This document shows, piece after piece, positions 34,702-42,173 of a stretch of DNA of 64,000 nt. Under the pieces are notes generated by a model. The model was not told the origin of the DNA and searched no databases. It worked only from the letters and a program-made list of their open reading frames with translations. Where the stretch lies: the NCBI RefSeq assembly GCF_003182275.1, contig NZ_QGTR01000002.1, forward strand, positions 660,139-724,138. The letters are read 5' to 3'. Position 1 is the stretch's first letter. Every line of letters begins with the position of its first letter. Source of the stretch: Hoeflea marina. Lineage in GTDB: Bacteria; Pseudomonadota; Alphaproteobacteria; Rhizobiales; Rhizobiaceae. The translations under genes and the position numbers were made by a program.

Positions 34702-36401
34702 GCAAAAACGCTGGAATGACGGGGTCGAATATGATTCCATCAGTCATGAACGATACGGCCGAACAGCTTCCCGACGATCTTGCCAGCGCACTTGCGGCCC
34801 TGGCGGCGGAGCGTGCCCGGCGTGTTGCTGCCGAGGTAGAAGCGGCGACTGCCAAGGCGGAAGCCGCAAGCGCAAAGGCGCTCGTATCGCACTCCGAAGC
34901 GCTGATCGCGCGGCTGAAGCTGGAGATCGAGAAGGTCCGCCGGGAGCTTTACGGCAGCCGCTCTGAGCGCAAGGCGCGGCTTCTCGAACAGATGGAACTG
35001 CAACTCGAAGAACTCGAATCTGATGCAGGCGAAGACGAACTCGCGGCGGAGATGGTTGCCAAGGGCTCGACCGTCAGGTCCTTCGAGCGCAAGCGTCCTT
35101 CACGCAAGCCGTTTCCCGAGCATCTGCCACGCGAACGTGTCGTCATTGCTGCCCCAACAAACTGTTCCTGCTGCGGCTCGGCCAAGCTGTCGAAGCTCGG
35201 TGAGGATATCACAGAGACGCTGGAGGTCATCCCGCGTCAGTGGAAGGTCATTCAGACCGTGCGCGAGAAGTTCTCCTGCCGCGAATGCGAGAAGATCATG
35301 CAGCCGCCAGCACCCTTCCATGTGACGCCGCGCGGCTTTGCCGGCCCGAACCTTCTGGCGATGATCCTGTTCGAGAAGTTCGCCCAGCATCAGCCGCTCA
35401 ATCGCCAAAGCGAGCGCTATGCCCGAGAGGGGATCGACCTCAGCCTGTCGACGCTTGCCGATCAGGTCGGCGCGTGTGCCGCGGCCCTGAAGCCAATCCA
35501 TTCGTTGATCGAGGCCCATGTCCTGGCCGCCGAGCGACTGCATGGCGACGACACGACCGTGCCGATCCTGGCGAAGGGAAAGACCGATACGGGCCGCATC
35601 TGGACCTATGTCCGGGATGACCGGCCGTTTGGCGGGCTGTCACCGCCTGCGGCTTTGTTCTACGCATCGCGAGACCGGCGACAGGAGCATCCCGTACGCC
35701 ACCTGAAGACCTTCTCCGGCATTCTGCAGGCGGATGCCTATGGCGGCTACAATCCGCTGTTCAAGGTAGATCGCGATCCCGCGCCTCTGCGCCAAGCACT
35801 CTGCTGGGCACATTCACGCCGCAAGTTCTTCGTGCTGGCCGACATCGCCGCGAACGCCAAACGTGGCAGCAAAGCTGCGCCGATCTCGCCGATGGCATTG
35901 AAGGCCGTCAAACGGATCGATGCCCTGTTCGACATCGAACGGGAGATTAACGGACTTGCCGCCGACCAGCGCCTGGAGCACCGCCGCAAGGACAGCCAGC
36001 CGCTCGTCGAAGAGCTGCACGATTGGCTCCAAACCGAGCGGGCAAAACTGTCGCGCAGTGCTCCCGTCGCCGAGGCGATAGATTACATGCTCAAGCGATG
36101 GGATGGCTTTACGTCATTCCTTGATGACGGCCGGATTTGTCTCACGAACAACGCCTCTGAGCGCGCGCTCAGAGGCTTTGCACTCGGCAGGAAGTCATGG
36201 CTCTTTGCCGGATCAGATCGCGGTGCTGATCGTGCCGCGTTCATGGCTACGCTGATCATGAGCGCCAAGCTCAACGACATCGACCCGCAAGCCTGGCTGG
36301 CGGATGTCCTTGCCCGTATCGCCGACACACCTGTCAGCAGGCTGGAGCAACTACTCCCGTGGAACTGGGCACCCAAGACGCTGAACGCTCGGGCGGCCTG
36401 A
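34698..36401 (+). CDS. tnpC: IS66 transposase TnpC
   Basis: A 567-residue transposase. It has an N-terminal coiled coil (about residues 20-110, Ala/Glu-rich), a zinc-binding segment with CSCCGSAKL and FSCRECEKIM, and a DDE core: HGDDTTVPIL (first Asp), LQADAYGGYN (second Asp) and NNASERALRGFALGRK (Glu). Its C-terminus ends in the IS66-type LLPWNW motif. The ATG at 34698 overlaps the tnpB stop. All catalytic residues are present, so the element may still be mobile. Confidence 0.93.
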   Translation: MSKNAGMTGSNMIPSVMNDTAEQLPDDLASALAALAAERARRVAAEVEAATAKAEAASAKALVSHSEALIARLKLEIEKVRRELYGSRSERKARLLEQMELQLEELESDAGEDELAAEMVAKGSTVRSFERKRPSRKPFPEHLPRERVVIAAPTNCSCCGSAKLSKLGEDITETLEVIPRQWKVIQTVREKFSCRECEKIMQPPAPFHVTPRGFAGPNLLAMILFEKFAQHQPLNRQSERYAREGIDLSLSTLADQVGACAAALKPIHSLIEAHVLAAERLHGDDTTVPILAKGKTDTGRIWTYVRDDRPFGGLSPPAALFYASRDRRQEHPVRHLKTFSGILQADAYGGYNPLFKVDRDPAPLRQALCWAHSRRKFFVLADIAANAKRGSKAAPISPMALKAVKRIDALFDIEREINGLAADQRLEHRRKDSQPLVEELHDWLQTERAKLSRSAPVAEAIDYMLKRWDGFTSFLDDGRICLTNNASERALRGFALGRKSWLFAGSDRGADRAAFMATLIMSAKLNDIDPQAWLADVLARIADTPVSRLEQLLPWNWAPKTLNARAA

Positions 36402-36532
36402 CCTGCGGCCTTCGCCCGATGCTTACGTGAAGATGGGAGCCGGATGGATACCATCTTGACTGGAACAGGCTAGTGTTCTGCGGTTTTGCGCCGTAGTTTA
36501 GCAGGAATGGCCCCGTCAATACTGCTCCTTCC

Positions 36533-37210
36533 ATGAAACCCGATACCGGCGATAACATATTCGTTTTGAAAGGCTTCGATGCCGTCACCGACACCGTGCG
36601 TGCAGAATGCCGCGTATGTATCAGTGATTTGGATCAGTTAAGAGCGATATTAGCCCCTGAAAGCGCCACTGATCCCAATCTGAAGGGCCTGTATGTTGGA
36701 TTGTCAGAAATCGACATGCAACAGATCGGCGCACTGTGCATCCCACCCATCGTGCCCGATGCCATTCTTACCGGCATTAGTCGACCGTCCTTTGCGCTCG
36801 AAGCCATTCCATATCTGATCCATACCAACTTTGAACTTCCGCTTATGTTGGAAGGACGAAAGCCCTTGGCAGCGTTCCGCGATGGCTACCCGTCCGACTG
36901 GTTCGATGAACTCTTGGAGCCGTTCGAACCTTTTGTGGCTACCGGTCAAATCCTTCGCCGCATCATCGACACACCGATGCCCGACCTCAAGCAACGCGAG
37001 CCAAATCTTGATGGCCTGAGGGACGTGCTCTTCGCGCTTCCAGAACAGGAATGGCGTATTGATGTCTATATAAAAAACATCTTGAACCGAACACGCGACT
37101 GGGACGACGACCTTGAGCGCCTGCAAGGTTCATTGCTCGGGTATGAGGACTGGGAAAATGATTGGTGGATCGAGCAACGCTCGAAAGGTAGATTGGCAAA
37201 TCAGAAATAG
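36533..37210 (+). CDS. Passenger gene of the IS66 element, unknown function
   Basis: A 225-residue acidic protein lying between tnpC and the outer right end of the IS66 element (it ends 21 bp before that end). It has no recognised domain. Visible features are a Trp- and Asp-rich C-terminal part (EDWENDWWIEQRSKG) and several Pro-Phe-rich loops; there is no signal peptide or membrane helix. A second right-end-like repeat at 36426 sits upstream of it, so the gene is flanked by two right ends, suggesting capture by end duplication. Cargo genes in IS66 elements are unusual; the function cannot be inferred from sequence. Confidence 0.7.
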   Translation: MKPDTGDNIFVLKGFDAVTDTVRAECRVCISDLDQLRAILAPESATDPNLKGLYVGLSEIDMQQIGALCIPPIVPDAILTGISRPSFALEAIPYLIHTNFELPLMLEGRKPLAAFRDGYPSDWFDELLEPFEPFVATGQILRRIIDTPMPDLKQREPNLDGLRDVLFALPEQEWRIDVYIKNILNRTRDWDDDLERLQGSLLGYEDWENDWWIEQRSKGRLANQK

Positions 37211-37231
37211 CGGCCTTCACCGGATGGTTAC

Positions 37232-37395
37232 GATCAGCACATCTGGGGTCTCGTTCCAGAACAGCCACCCCGCGATCGTCGCCCGGATGATGGCGGAATA
37301 GTCGATCGGCGCCACGACCACGGCGGGCGGCAGGCCGAAGGCCGGATCATGGTCATGCCGGCCGTGCCGGAGACAGCGGCGATTGGCGGCAATGG
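37232..37395 (-). pseudogene. EamA/DMT transporter relic (right part)
   Basis: Continuation of the relic interrupted by IS66. From the duplicated GATCAGCA onward the sequence follows the intact gene at 44475-44640 (for example CTCGTTCCAGAACAGCCA), with a small deletion after AAGGCC that shifts frame. Homology fades at about 37395, so only about 75 C-terminal codons of the old gene survive in total. Confidence 0.8.
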
Positions 37396-37443
37396 CTTCG
37401 TCGGAAGGCCGGCGTGATCAGCTCCGAGGATTGATGTGGCCCC

Positions 37444-37721
37444 CTCCGCATCACCCTCACGAAGCTGTGACGGCGGTTGGCGGCCGATCCCGGGTCCGCG
37501 CCTTGGGATCGCCGTCAAATGCGCTTTATTTGGCGGTGACGCGACCGTGCTGTCGTCTCGGTCGATCCGCAATCGCTCGACAGGCAGGCCGCATGACCGA
37601 TACCCTGACCACCCGCCGTACTCACCTCGCCGCCGCCAGCGCAACTGTGGCGACCCTGGTGGCGGGCCTCATCCTTCCCGCCCGCGCGTAAGGCGTTGCA
37701 GTCACGGCCTCGACGCCAGTC
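37444..37721 (+). pseudogene. Truncated duplicate of the dioxygenase-like gene and its upstream region
   Basis: A 278-bp stretch closely matching 39709-39985. The shared part covers the whole upstream region (TCACGAAGCTGTGA, TGCTGTCGTCTCGGTCGATC) and the first 30 or so codons of the intradiol-dioxygenase-like gene, including its twin-arginine start (MTD-TLTTRRTHLAAA at 37594). A TAA at 37689-37691 ends the frame where the intact copy reads ARAQG, and homology stops at about 37721. Neighbouring DNA to 37864 contains no recognisable gene. Confidence 0.8.
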
Positions 37722-37864
37722 GGACGGCTGCAAACGCCGCGGCGCCATCCGCATCCCGTTGCCGCGCCGACAGAGATCCGTCTGCGTGACCCGAACCGAC
37801 ATGCCACCTTGATCAGGGACCGGGTGGCGGGCCGGATGATCGGGCTGGCCCCGCAGCATTGGTG

Positions 37865-39250
37865 CTATCCGGACGGTTCGGTCTTGTCGCACGCATCGAT
37901 ATAGGCGTCGGAGAAGTCGCTGGTGAGTTCGATCCACATCGGCAGATGGTCGCTCATCTTGTAGGTCCGCCAGGTCCTGTAGGAGCCTTCGCTGCGCTGC
38001 GGCTGGTAGGTGTCGCGTTCGTCCAGCCGGTAGACATGCTCGAAATAGTCGAACACACCGGCGCCGCGAATATCGACCTGCACGTGGCCGCGCTTGCGTT
38101 TGGGCTCCCAGAAGGCAATCTGGTCATAGGCCTTGGTCTTTTCGACGTTCGATCCGGGAATCTCGCGAATTTGCGGCGGAACCTCAAAACCATTGGCCTG
38201 CAGCGCTTCCATGGTTTCGTGCTCGGCGCTGATGATGTTGAAATCGCCGAGCACGGCGGTGAGCACCGGGTTGTCGGGGTCAGCCTTTATCTCCTTCGCC
38301 GCCCTGTTTCCGAGCGCCTCGGTCAGCCGGATGATCTCGTGCTTGCGCTGCGCCAGGAGTTTCTCGTTCTCGTTGTCGCCGAAATAGATATGCACGGTGG
38401 CGAGATCGATCTTGATCCAGCCGGACTGGAAGCTGACGATGAAGGGGGTGCGGGCAAATTGCTTGAAGCTCTGGTCCATCGCCTCTCCGGGAAAGCGAAG
38501 CCGAAAATTCTCGCCCGACACCGAGCCCTGCGGCACCTGCACCCCGACCTTGCCCTTGCTGCCCGGCGGACGGGTCACTTCGGTGCCCTTCGTCAAGGCC
38601 AGCGCGCTGCCAACCGGAAGGCTGAGAACCGCGCCCTCGGGAAGCGGGATCTCCAGATCCTCGTCAAGCCTGATGGTGCCGCTGCCGGCCGTTAGCGACC
38701 GTGCGTCGTAGATGCCGGACAAGTCGGCAGCCTCCGGCAACTGCAGCGCCAGACCGTTCTGCAACTTGATCCGCTCGCCGAAGCTGGCGAGCACCTTCTT
38801 TCCGTCGGGCAGGGTCAGTTCGCCGGCGATGTGGCGGAAACGCACACGGTTGCGATTGAACAGGAACACCATGCGTTCGCCATTGCCGGCCCCGCCGTCG
38901 GTCACATCGGTGGCGATGTAGTCCCAGTCCGGTCCGAGAATCTGCCGCAGGTCCAGGAATTCACGCATGTTGTCGCGCACTTCCTGGATTGCGGCGATAT
39001 CGAAGTTCGAGAGGATCTCCGCCATGTAATACAGCGGCTCATAGGTGTCGCGGCCTCCGTATTTGGTGTTGCCGAATTCGCGGATGTTCCATGTGCCGAT
39101 CCGCAGCGTCGCGATCCGGTCGGTGTCCTTCGGAAAATGCCCGGCCAGCGCCTCCCGCAGCCGGCGGAGCCCGGCGATGGTGCGCTTGCGCGTGGCTTCC
39201 TCGGCGGACCCGGCGCGGAAGCTCTTGCGGAGACGGCTGTAGAAAGGCAT
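37865..39250 (-). CDS. Endonuclease/exonuclease/phosphatase family protein
   Basis: A 461-residue DNase I-like (EEP) enzyme. Motifs in order: LRIGTWNIREFG (metal-binding Asn), AAIQEVRDN (catalytic Glu), VHIYFGDNENE (His region), LGDFNIIS (Asp, Asn) and SDHLPMWIEL (catalytic Asp-His) near the C-terminus. A segment of about 100 residues (roughly 165-265), rich in short beta-like repeats (DLEIPLPEGAVLSLPVGSAL), is inserted between strands and is unusual. No signal peptide. The start MPFYSRLRKS at 39250 has GGGGAG upstream and is preferred over 39274. Substrate unknown. Confidence 0.87.
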   Translation of the reverse strand: MPFYSRLRKSFRAGSAEEATRKRTIAGLRRLREALAGHFPKDTDRIATLRIGTWNIREFGNTKYGGRDTYEPLYYMAEILSNFDIAAIQEVRDNMREFLDLRQILGPDWDYIATDVTDGGAGNGERMVFLFNRNRVRFRHIAGELTLPDGKKVLASFGERIKLQNGLALQLPEAADLSGIYDARSLTAGSGTIRLDEDLEIPLPEGAVLSLPVGSALALTKGTEVTRPPGSKGKVGVQVPQGSVSGENFRLRFPGEAMDQSFKQFARTPFIVSFQSGWIKIDLATVHIYFGDNENEKLLAQRKHEIIRLTEALGNRAAKEIKADPDNPVLTAVLGDFNIISAEHETMEALQANGFEVPPQIREIPGSNVEKTKAYDQIAFWEPKRKRGHVQVDIRGAGVFDYFEHVYRLDERDTYQPQRSEGSYRTWRTYKMSDHLPMWIELTSDFSDAYIDACDKTEPSG

Positions 39251-39708
39251 TTTCTTACTCCCCTGCCTCAACAATGCGGAGCCGACTTGTCCGTCGGAAC
39301 GCGCTCCGGCATGTATTCACGTGTACTAAATCGGCGTGTCGCAAAGCTATATTTCAGTTGATAAGCAAGAGTAATTGAATTTCCAGAAAAAACAACTTGC
39401 TGATGCGGGTATGGCTTGCTGACGGATTTCGGTTCTGGTGATCTTCAGATCGAGAGGCGGACAAAATCGAAGCCTTGGACGGAAGCGCCAAGCTGTAGAG
39501 TTTGTTGGTGAGCGGGTCCGGAGGCATCCGCGATACACCGCACTCCAATGTCTGCTGCGCAACTGCGTAAAGACGCTGAAATCGGATCTTTTCATCTCCG
39601 CTGGTGGCCTACGATATCGATGCGTGCATGCCGTGGGGGCAGGACGGGGCTTGCCGAAATCGCCCGGCATGGCGACCGTGCCAGGATGCTGCTCCGCCGC
39701 GGCCGCCC
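39251..39708. other. Intergenic stretch without recognisable gene
   Basis: About 460 bp upstream of the EEP gene with mixed base composition. No reading frame in it resembles a protein family and no insertion-sequence end was found. The following 39709-39852 is the upstream region of the dioxygenase-like gene that is duplicated at 37444. Confidence 0.5.
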
Positions 39709-39852
39709 TCCGCCTCACGAAGCTGTGACCGCGGTTGGCGGCCGATACCGCGTCCGCGCCTTGGGATTGCCGTCAATCGCATTATATCTGGTGATGAACG
39801 CGACCGTGCTGTCGTCTCGGTCGATCCGCAATCGCTCGACAGGAATAGCCGC

Positions 39853-40341
39853 ATGACCGATCTCCTGACCACCCGCCGTACTCTCCTCGCCGCCGCTGGC
39901 GCAGCCGTGGCGACCGGGATGACCGGCCTCATTGTTCCGGCCCGCGCCCAAGGTCTTGCCGCCACGCCCTCGATGCGGGGTGGGTCCAACAACTACCGTC
40001 CCGGGGCGCCGATCGTCGAACGGATCGGCAGCGGCGGCTTCTGGATGACCGGCACGGTCCGGCGCGCCGGCGATGGCGCGCCGCTTCCCGGCCGGCGCAT
40101 CCAGATATGGGCCCACACCACCGAGGGCAACGAACGCGACCCGCAAAGCCACGGCGCCACGCTCACCGACGCCGACGGCGTGTTCCGCCTCGAGATGCCG
40201 CAGATCGTGCCGGCCTTCGGCCAGCCGCACGGCCATCTGGCCTATGACGATGACGAGTTCGCGACCGTCTTCCTGCGCCCGGTGATGGCGAGCGCCAGCG
40301 ATACCAGCCTCAGCGCCGATTTCGTGCTGCAGCCGGCCTGA
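39853..40341 (+). CDS. Intradiol ring-cleavage dioxygenase-like periplasmic protein
   Basis: A 162-residue protein with a Tat-type signal (TTRRTLLAAAGAAVATG, cleavage near PARA-QG) and a single beta-sandwich resembling the protocatechuate 3,4-dioxygenase fold: GTVRRAGDGAPLPGRRIQIW, SHGATLTDADGVFRLEMPQ and HGHLAYDDDEF. The two Tyr/two His iron ligands of true intradiol enzymes are not all evident, so it may not be a catechol dioxygenase. It sits five bases upstream of a di-haem membrane cytochrome gene, forming a two-gene unit. Its 5' region is partially duplicated at 37444. Confidence 0.78.
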   Translation: MTDLLTTRRTLLAAAGAAVATGMTGLIVPARAQGLAATPSMRGGSNNYRPGAPIVERIGSGGFWMTGTVRRAGDGAPLPGRRIQIWAHTTEGNERDPQSHGATLTDADGVFRLEMPQIVPAFGQPHGHLAYDDDEFATVFLRPVMASASDTSLSADFVLQPA

Positions 40342-40346
40342 CCCCG

Positions 40347-41042
40347 ATGCGGCTTGAGGCGTCCGGAAAAGTCCGGACCATCCTGACATGGTCCGCCCTC
40401 GCGGCGGCCGTTGCGGTGCCGGTGGCGGCCGCGGCGGCAAGCCCTCTGCTCGCCTGGCGCGATCCGGTCTATATCCTGGGGGGTTTTGCAGGCATTGCGG
40501 CCATGGCGCTGCTGCTGGTCCAGCCGCTCTTGGCGGGGGAACTGCTGCCGGGTCTCTCCGCCCGGCGCGGCCGGCTCGTCCATCGCTGGACCGGGGCCCT
40601 CCTCGTCGTGTTCGTGGTCGCCCACGTCGCGGCGCTCTGGGTCACCAGTCCGCCCGACGTGGTCGATGCGCTGCTGTTTGCCTCGCCCACCCCGTTCTCG
40701 GTCTGGGGCGTGGTCGCCATGTGGGCGGTCTTCGCCTCGGCGCTGCTGGCGGCACTAAGGCATCGCCTGCGGCTTCGCCCGCGCAGCTGGCGCCGCGCCC
40801 ACACGGTGCTCGCCGCCGTGATTGTCGCGGGAAGCGTCGCCCATGCCCTGCTCATCGAGGGGACCATGGAAACCTGGTCGAAGGCGGCGCTCTGCGCGCT
40901 GGTGCTGGCTGCGACGGTCGCCGTCGTGATGGTGAGGATGAGGCCGCGCCAGTTCCCCTCATGGTCCGGAAGAAAAGGAACCGGCGGAATAGTGCGTGTT
41001 TTCATAGTTCTACGGAAAAAAAATCCGACAGCGTCCGACTGA
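40347..41042 (+). CDS. Ferric reductase-like di-haem transmembrane protein, C-terminus altered
   Basis: A 231-residue membrane protein with six helices. Two helices each carry a His pair 14 residues apart (HRWTGALLVVFVVAH and HTVLAAVIVAGSVAH), the pattern for two stacked b haems in ferric-reductase-like proteins. It likely transfers electrons across the membrane, perhaps to or from the periplasmic dioxygenase-like partner. The last 20 or so residues (after MRPRQFPS) are encoded by lower-GC DNA at the border of island B and look foreign, so the natural C-terminus was probably replaced. Confidence 0.78.
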   Translation: MRLEASGKVRTILTWSALAAAVAVPVAAAAASPLLAWRDPVYILGGFAGIAAMALLLVQPLLAGELLPGLSARRGRLVHRWTGALLVVFVVAHVAALWVTSPPDVVDALLFASPTPFSVWGVVAMWAVFASALLAALRHRLRLRPRSWRRAHTVLAAVIVAGSVAHALLIEGTMETWSKAALCALVLAATVAVVMVRMRPRQFPSWSGRKGTGGIVRVFIVLRKKNPTASD

Positions 41043-41114
41043 TCAGTTTGCCGCTCGATTTTGCATACTGAGCGAATATGTCGATGGAACACGGATCTCT
41101 CAGAATTCTATACA

Positions 41115-42173
41115 TTAATTGCGTTCTCCCCGAATGCTCCAAAAAAACACCTCCAATTTCTTGCTAGGTCTAACATTCTGAAATGTATCGCTAAAAGCCT
41201 TGTCTAAGATAGATGGTGTAAAAATCGTTTTCTGAGATAGTATTTCAAAAAATTGCGCAATAGACAACTCTCTCTTCAAGTATTCATCTTTTTGTTGCTG
41301 TGCAATGGCCTTTCCAAAAATTGCATATCTGTCATTGGTGTATGTCTGTGTACCATTGGTGTAGCTACACCCAGGTATCGTCTTTATATTCTCAGTAATT
41401 ATCTCTAAATCGCCAATGTAGTAATCGAAGCTACTTTCGCAAAACGCCTTCGCAGCGTCCGAATGATTCCCATATGACTTCACTCTAGGCTTCGATTCGC
41501 TTGGGCACGTTGCTATCCCACGTAGATAATTGACTAACTCCGTTTCGTACCGTGGCAATTCGCCCGCATCTACCAATGCTCGAATGCCGCGGCTCTCCGC
41601 AGTTGTTCCTCCGACTAACCCGATGAGCGGTTTGCTAGGATTTTGACAAGCTGATTTCGGCAGTGGAGAATCTTTCAAGGTTACATAGCTTATCCCAGTG
41701 AGGAAAAGCGGCGGCGAAACGGTTAACCCCACACGGCGATCGTTGGTAATCGTCGCTGGGTCACATAAAATGTCGAAGTGAATGCCGAGATCATTGAAGC
41801 GGGTCCCGCTTTGATCGTTCCGATTTCTGTCAATGTCAAAGATACCGATGTCGTCAAATGTCAATTTGGTGTCGGAATTCGACTCTAACACCATTTCTGC
41901 AAGGACGGCGTCGCATATTTGTATCATGTAGCCAGTGTATCCTGCCCTCGTCAGCGGTCCGCGAGGTCCGTCGGTTGCTACCGATTTACTCACCCGGCTG
42001 GCGTCAGGAATGTAGGAAAATGGTCGTGCATCGCTTCGCACGCCTATACAGAGTAATTTTCCATCACAGCCTAGTGCTGGAGAAGGATTTCCAGCGTCGC
42101 CGCTCGCTTCTATTGACATCAATACAACCAAAGCGAAAGACATAATAAGTGAAGTAAGTACGGAGAAATTCAC
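41115..42173 (-). CDS. Family-3-like periplasmic solute-binding protein of island B
   Basis: A 352-residue secreted protein with an N-terminal signal helix (VLTSLIMSFALVVLMSIEA) and a binding fold reminiscent of SBP family 3: LLCIGVRSDARPFSYIPDA, YTGYMIQICDAVLAEM, GIHFDILCDPATITNDRR, and a second lobe with GTTAESRGIRALVDAG. Six or more cysteines suggest disulfides. It overlaps the upstream nine-TM gene by four bases, so the two are coexpressed; there is no ABC permease or ATPase nearby, so it probably acts as the sensor lobe for the membrane partner rather than in uptake. Confidence 0.7.
   Translation of the reverse strand: MNFSVLTSLIMSFALVVLMSIEASGDAGNPSPALGCDGKLLCIGVRSDARPFSYIPDASRVSKSVATDGPRGPLTRAGYTGYMIQICDAVLAEMVLESNSDTKLTFDDIGIFDIDRNRNDQSGTRFNDLGIHFDILCDPATITNDRRVGLTVSPPLFLTGISYVTLKDSPLPKSACQNPSKPLIGLVGGTTAESRGIRALVDAGELPRYETELVNYLRGIATCPSESKPRVKSYGNHSDAAKAFCESSFDYYIGDLEIITENIKTIPGCSYTNGTQTYTNDRYAIFGKAIAQQQKDEYLKRELSIAQFFEILSQKTIFTPSILDKAFSDTFQNVRPSKKLEVFFWSIRGERN

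Larger units (their letters stand above)
33869..37231. mobile_element. IS66-family element with passenger gene and 8-bp target duplication
   Basis: A 3363-bp element. The left end begins GTAAGCCCCCGGTGAGGGCC; the right end, read inward, begins GTAACCATCCGGTGAAGGCC (17 of the first 21 bases agree). The 8-bp target GATCAGCA is duplicated exactly at 33861-33868 and 37232-37239, as is usual for IS66, and removing the element restores continuous homology to the EamA gene at 44403. It contains tnpA, tnpB and tnpC, overlapped start-to-stop, plus an extra gene at 36533. A second right-end-like sequence, GTAAGCATCGGGCGAAGGCC, lies inside at 36426, between tnpC and the passenger gene. Confidence 0.9.

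Noticed and set aside
36400..36426. Right end of the IS66 element at 36426
   Set aside because: No target duplication is found there (GTGAAGAT on the right against GATCAGCA on the left), whereas the end at 37231 gives an exact 8-bp match and restores the EamA homology.
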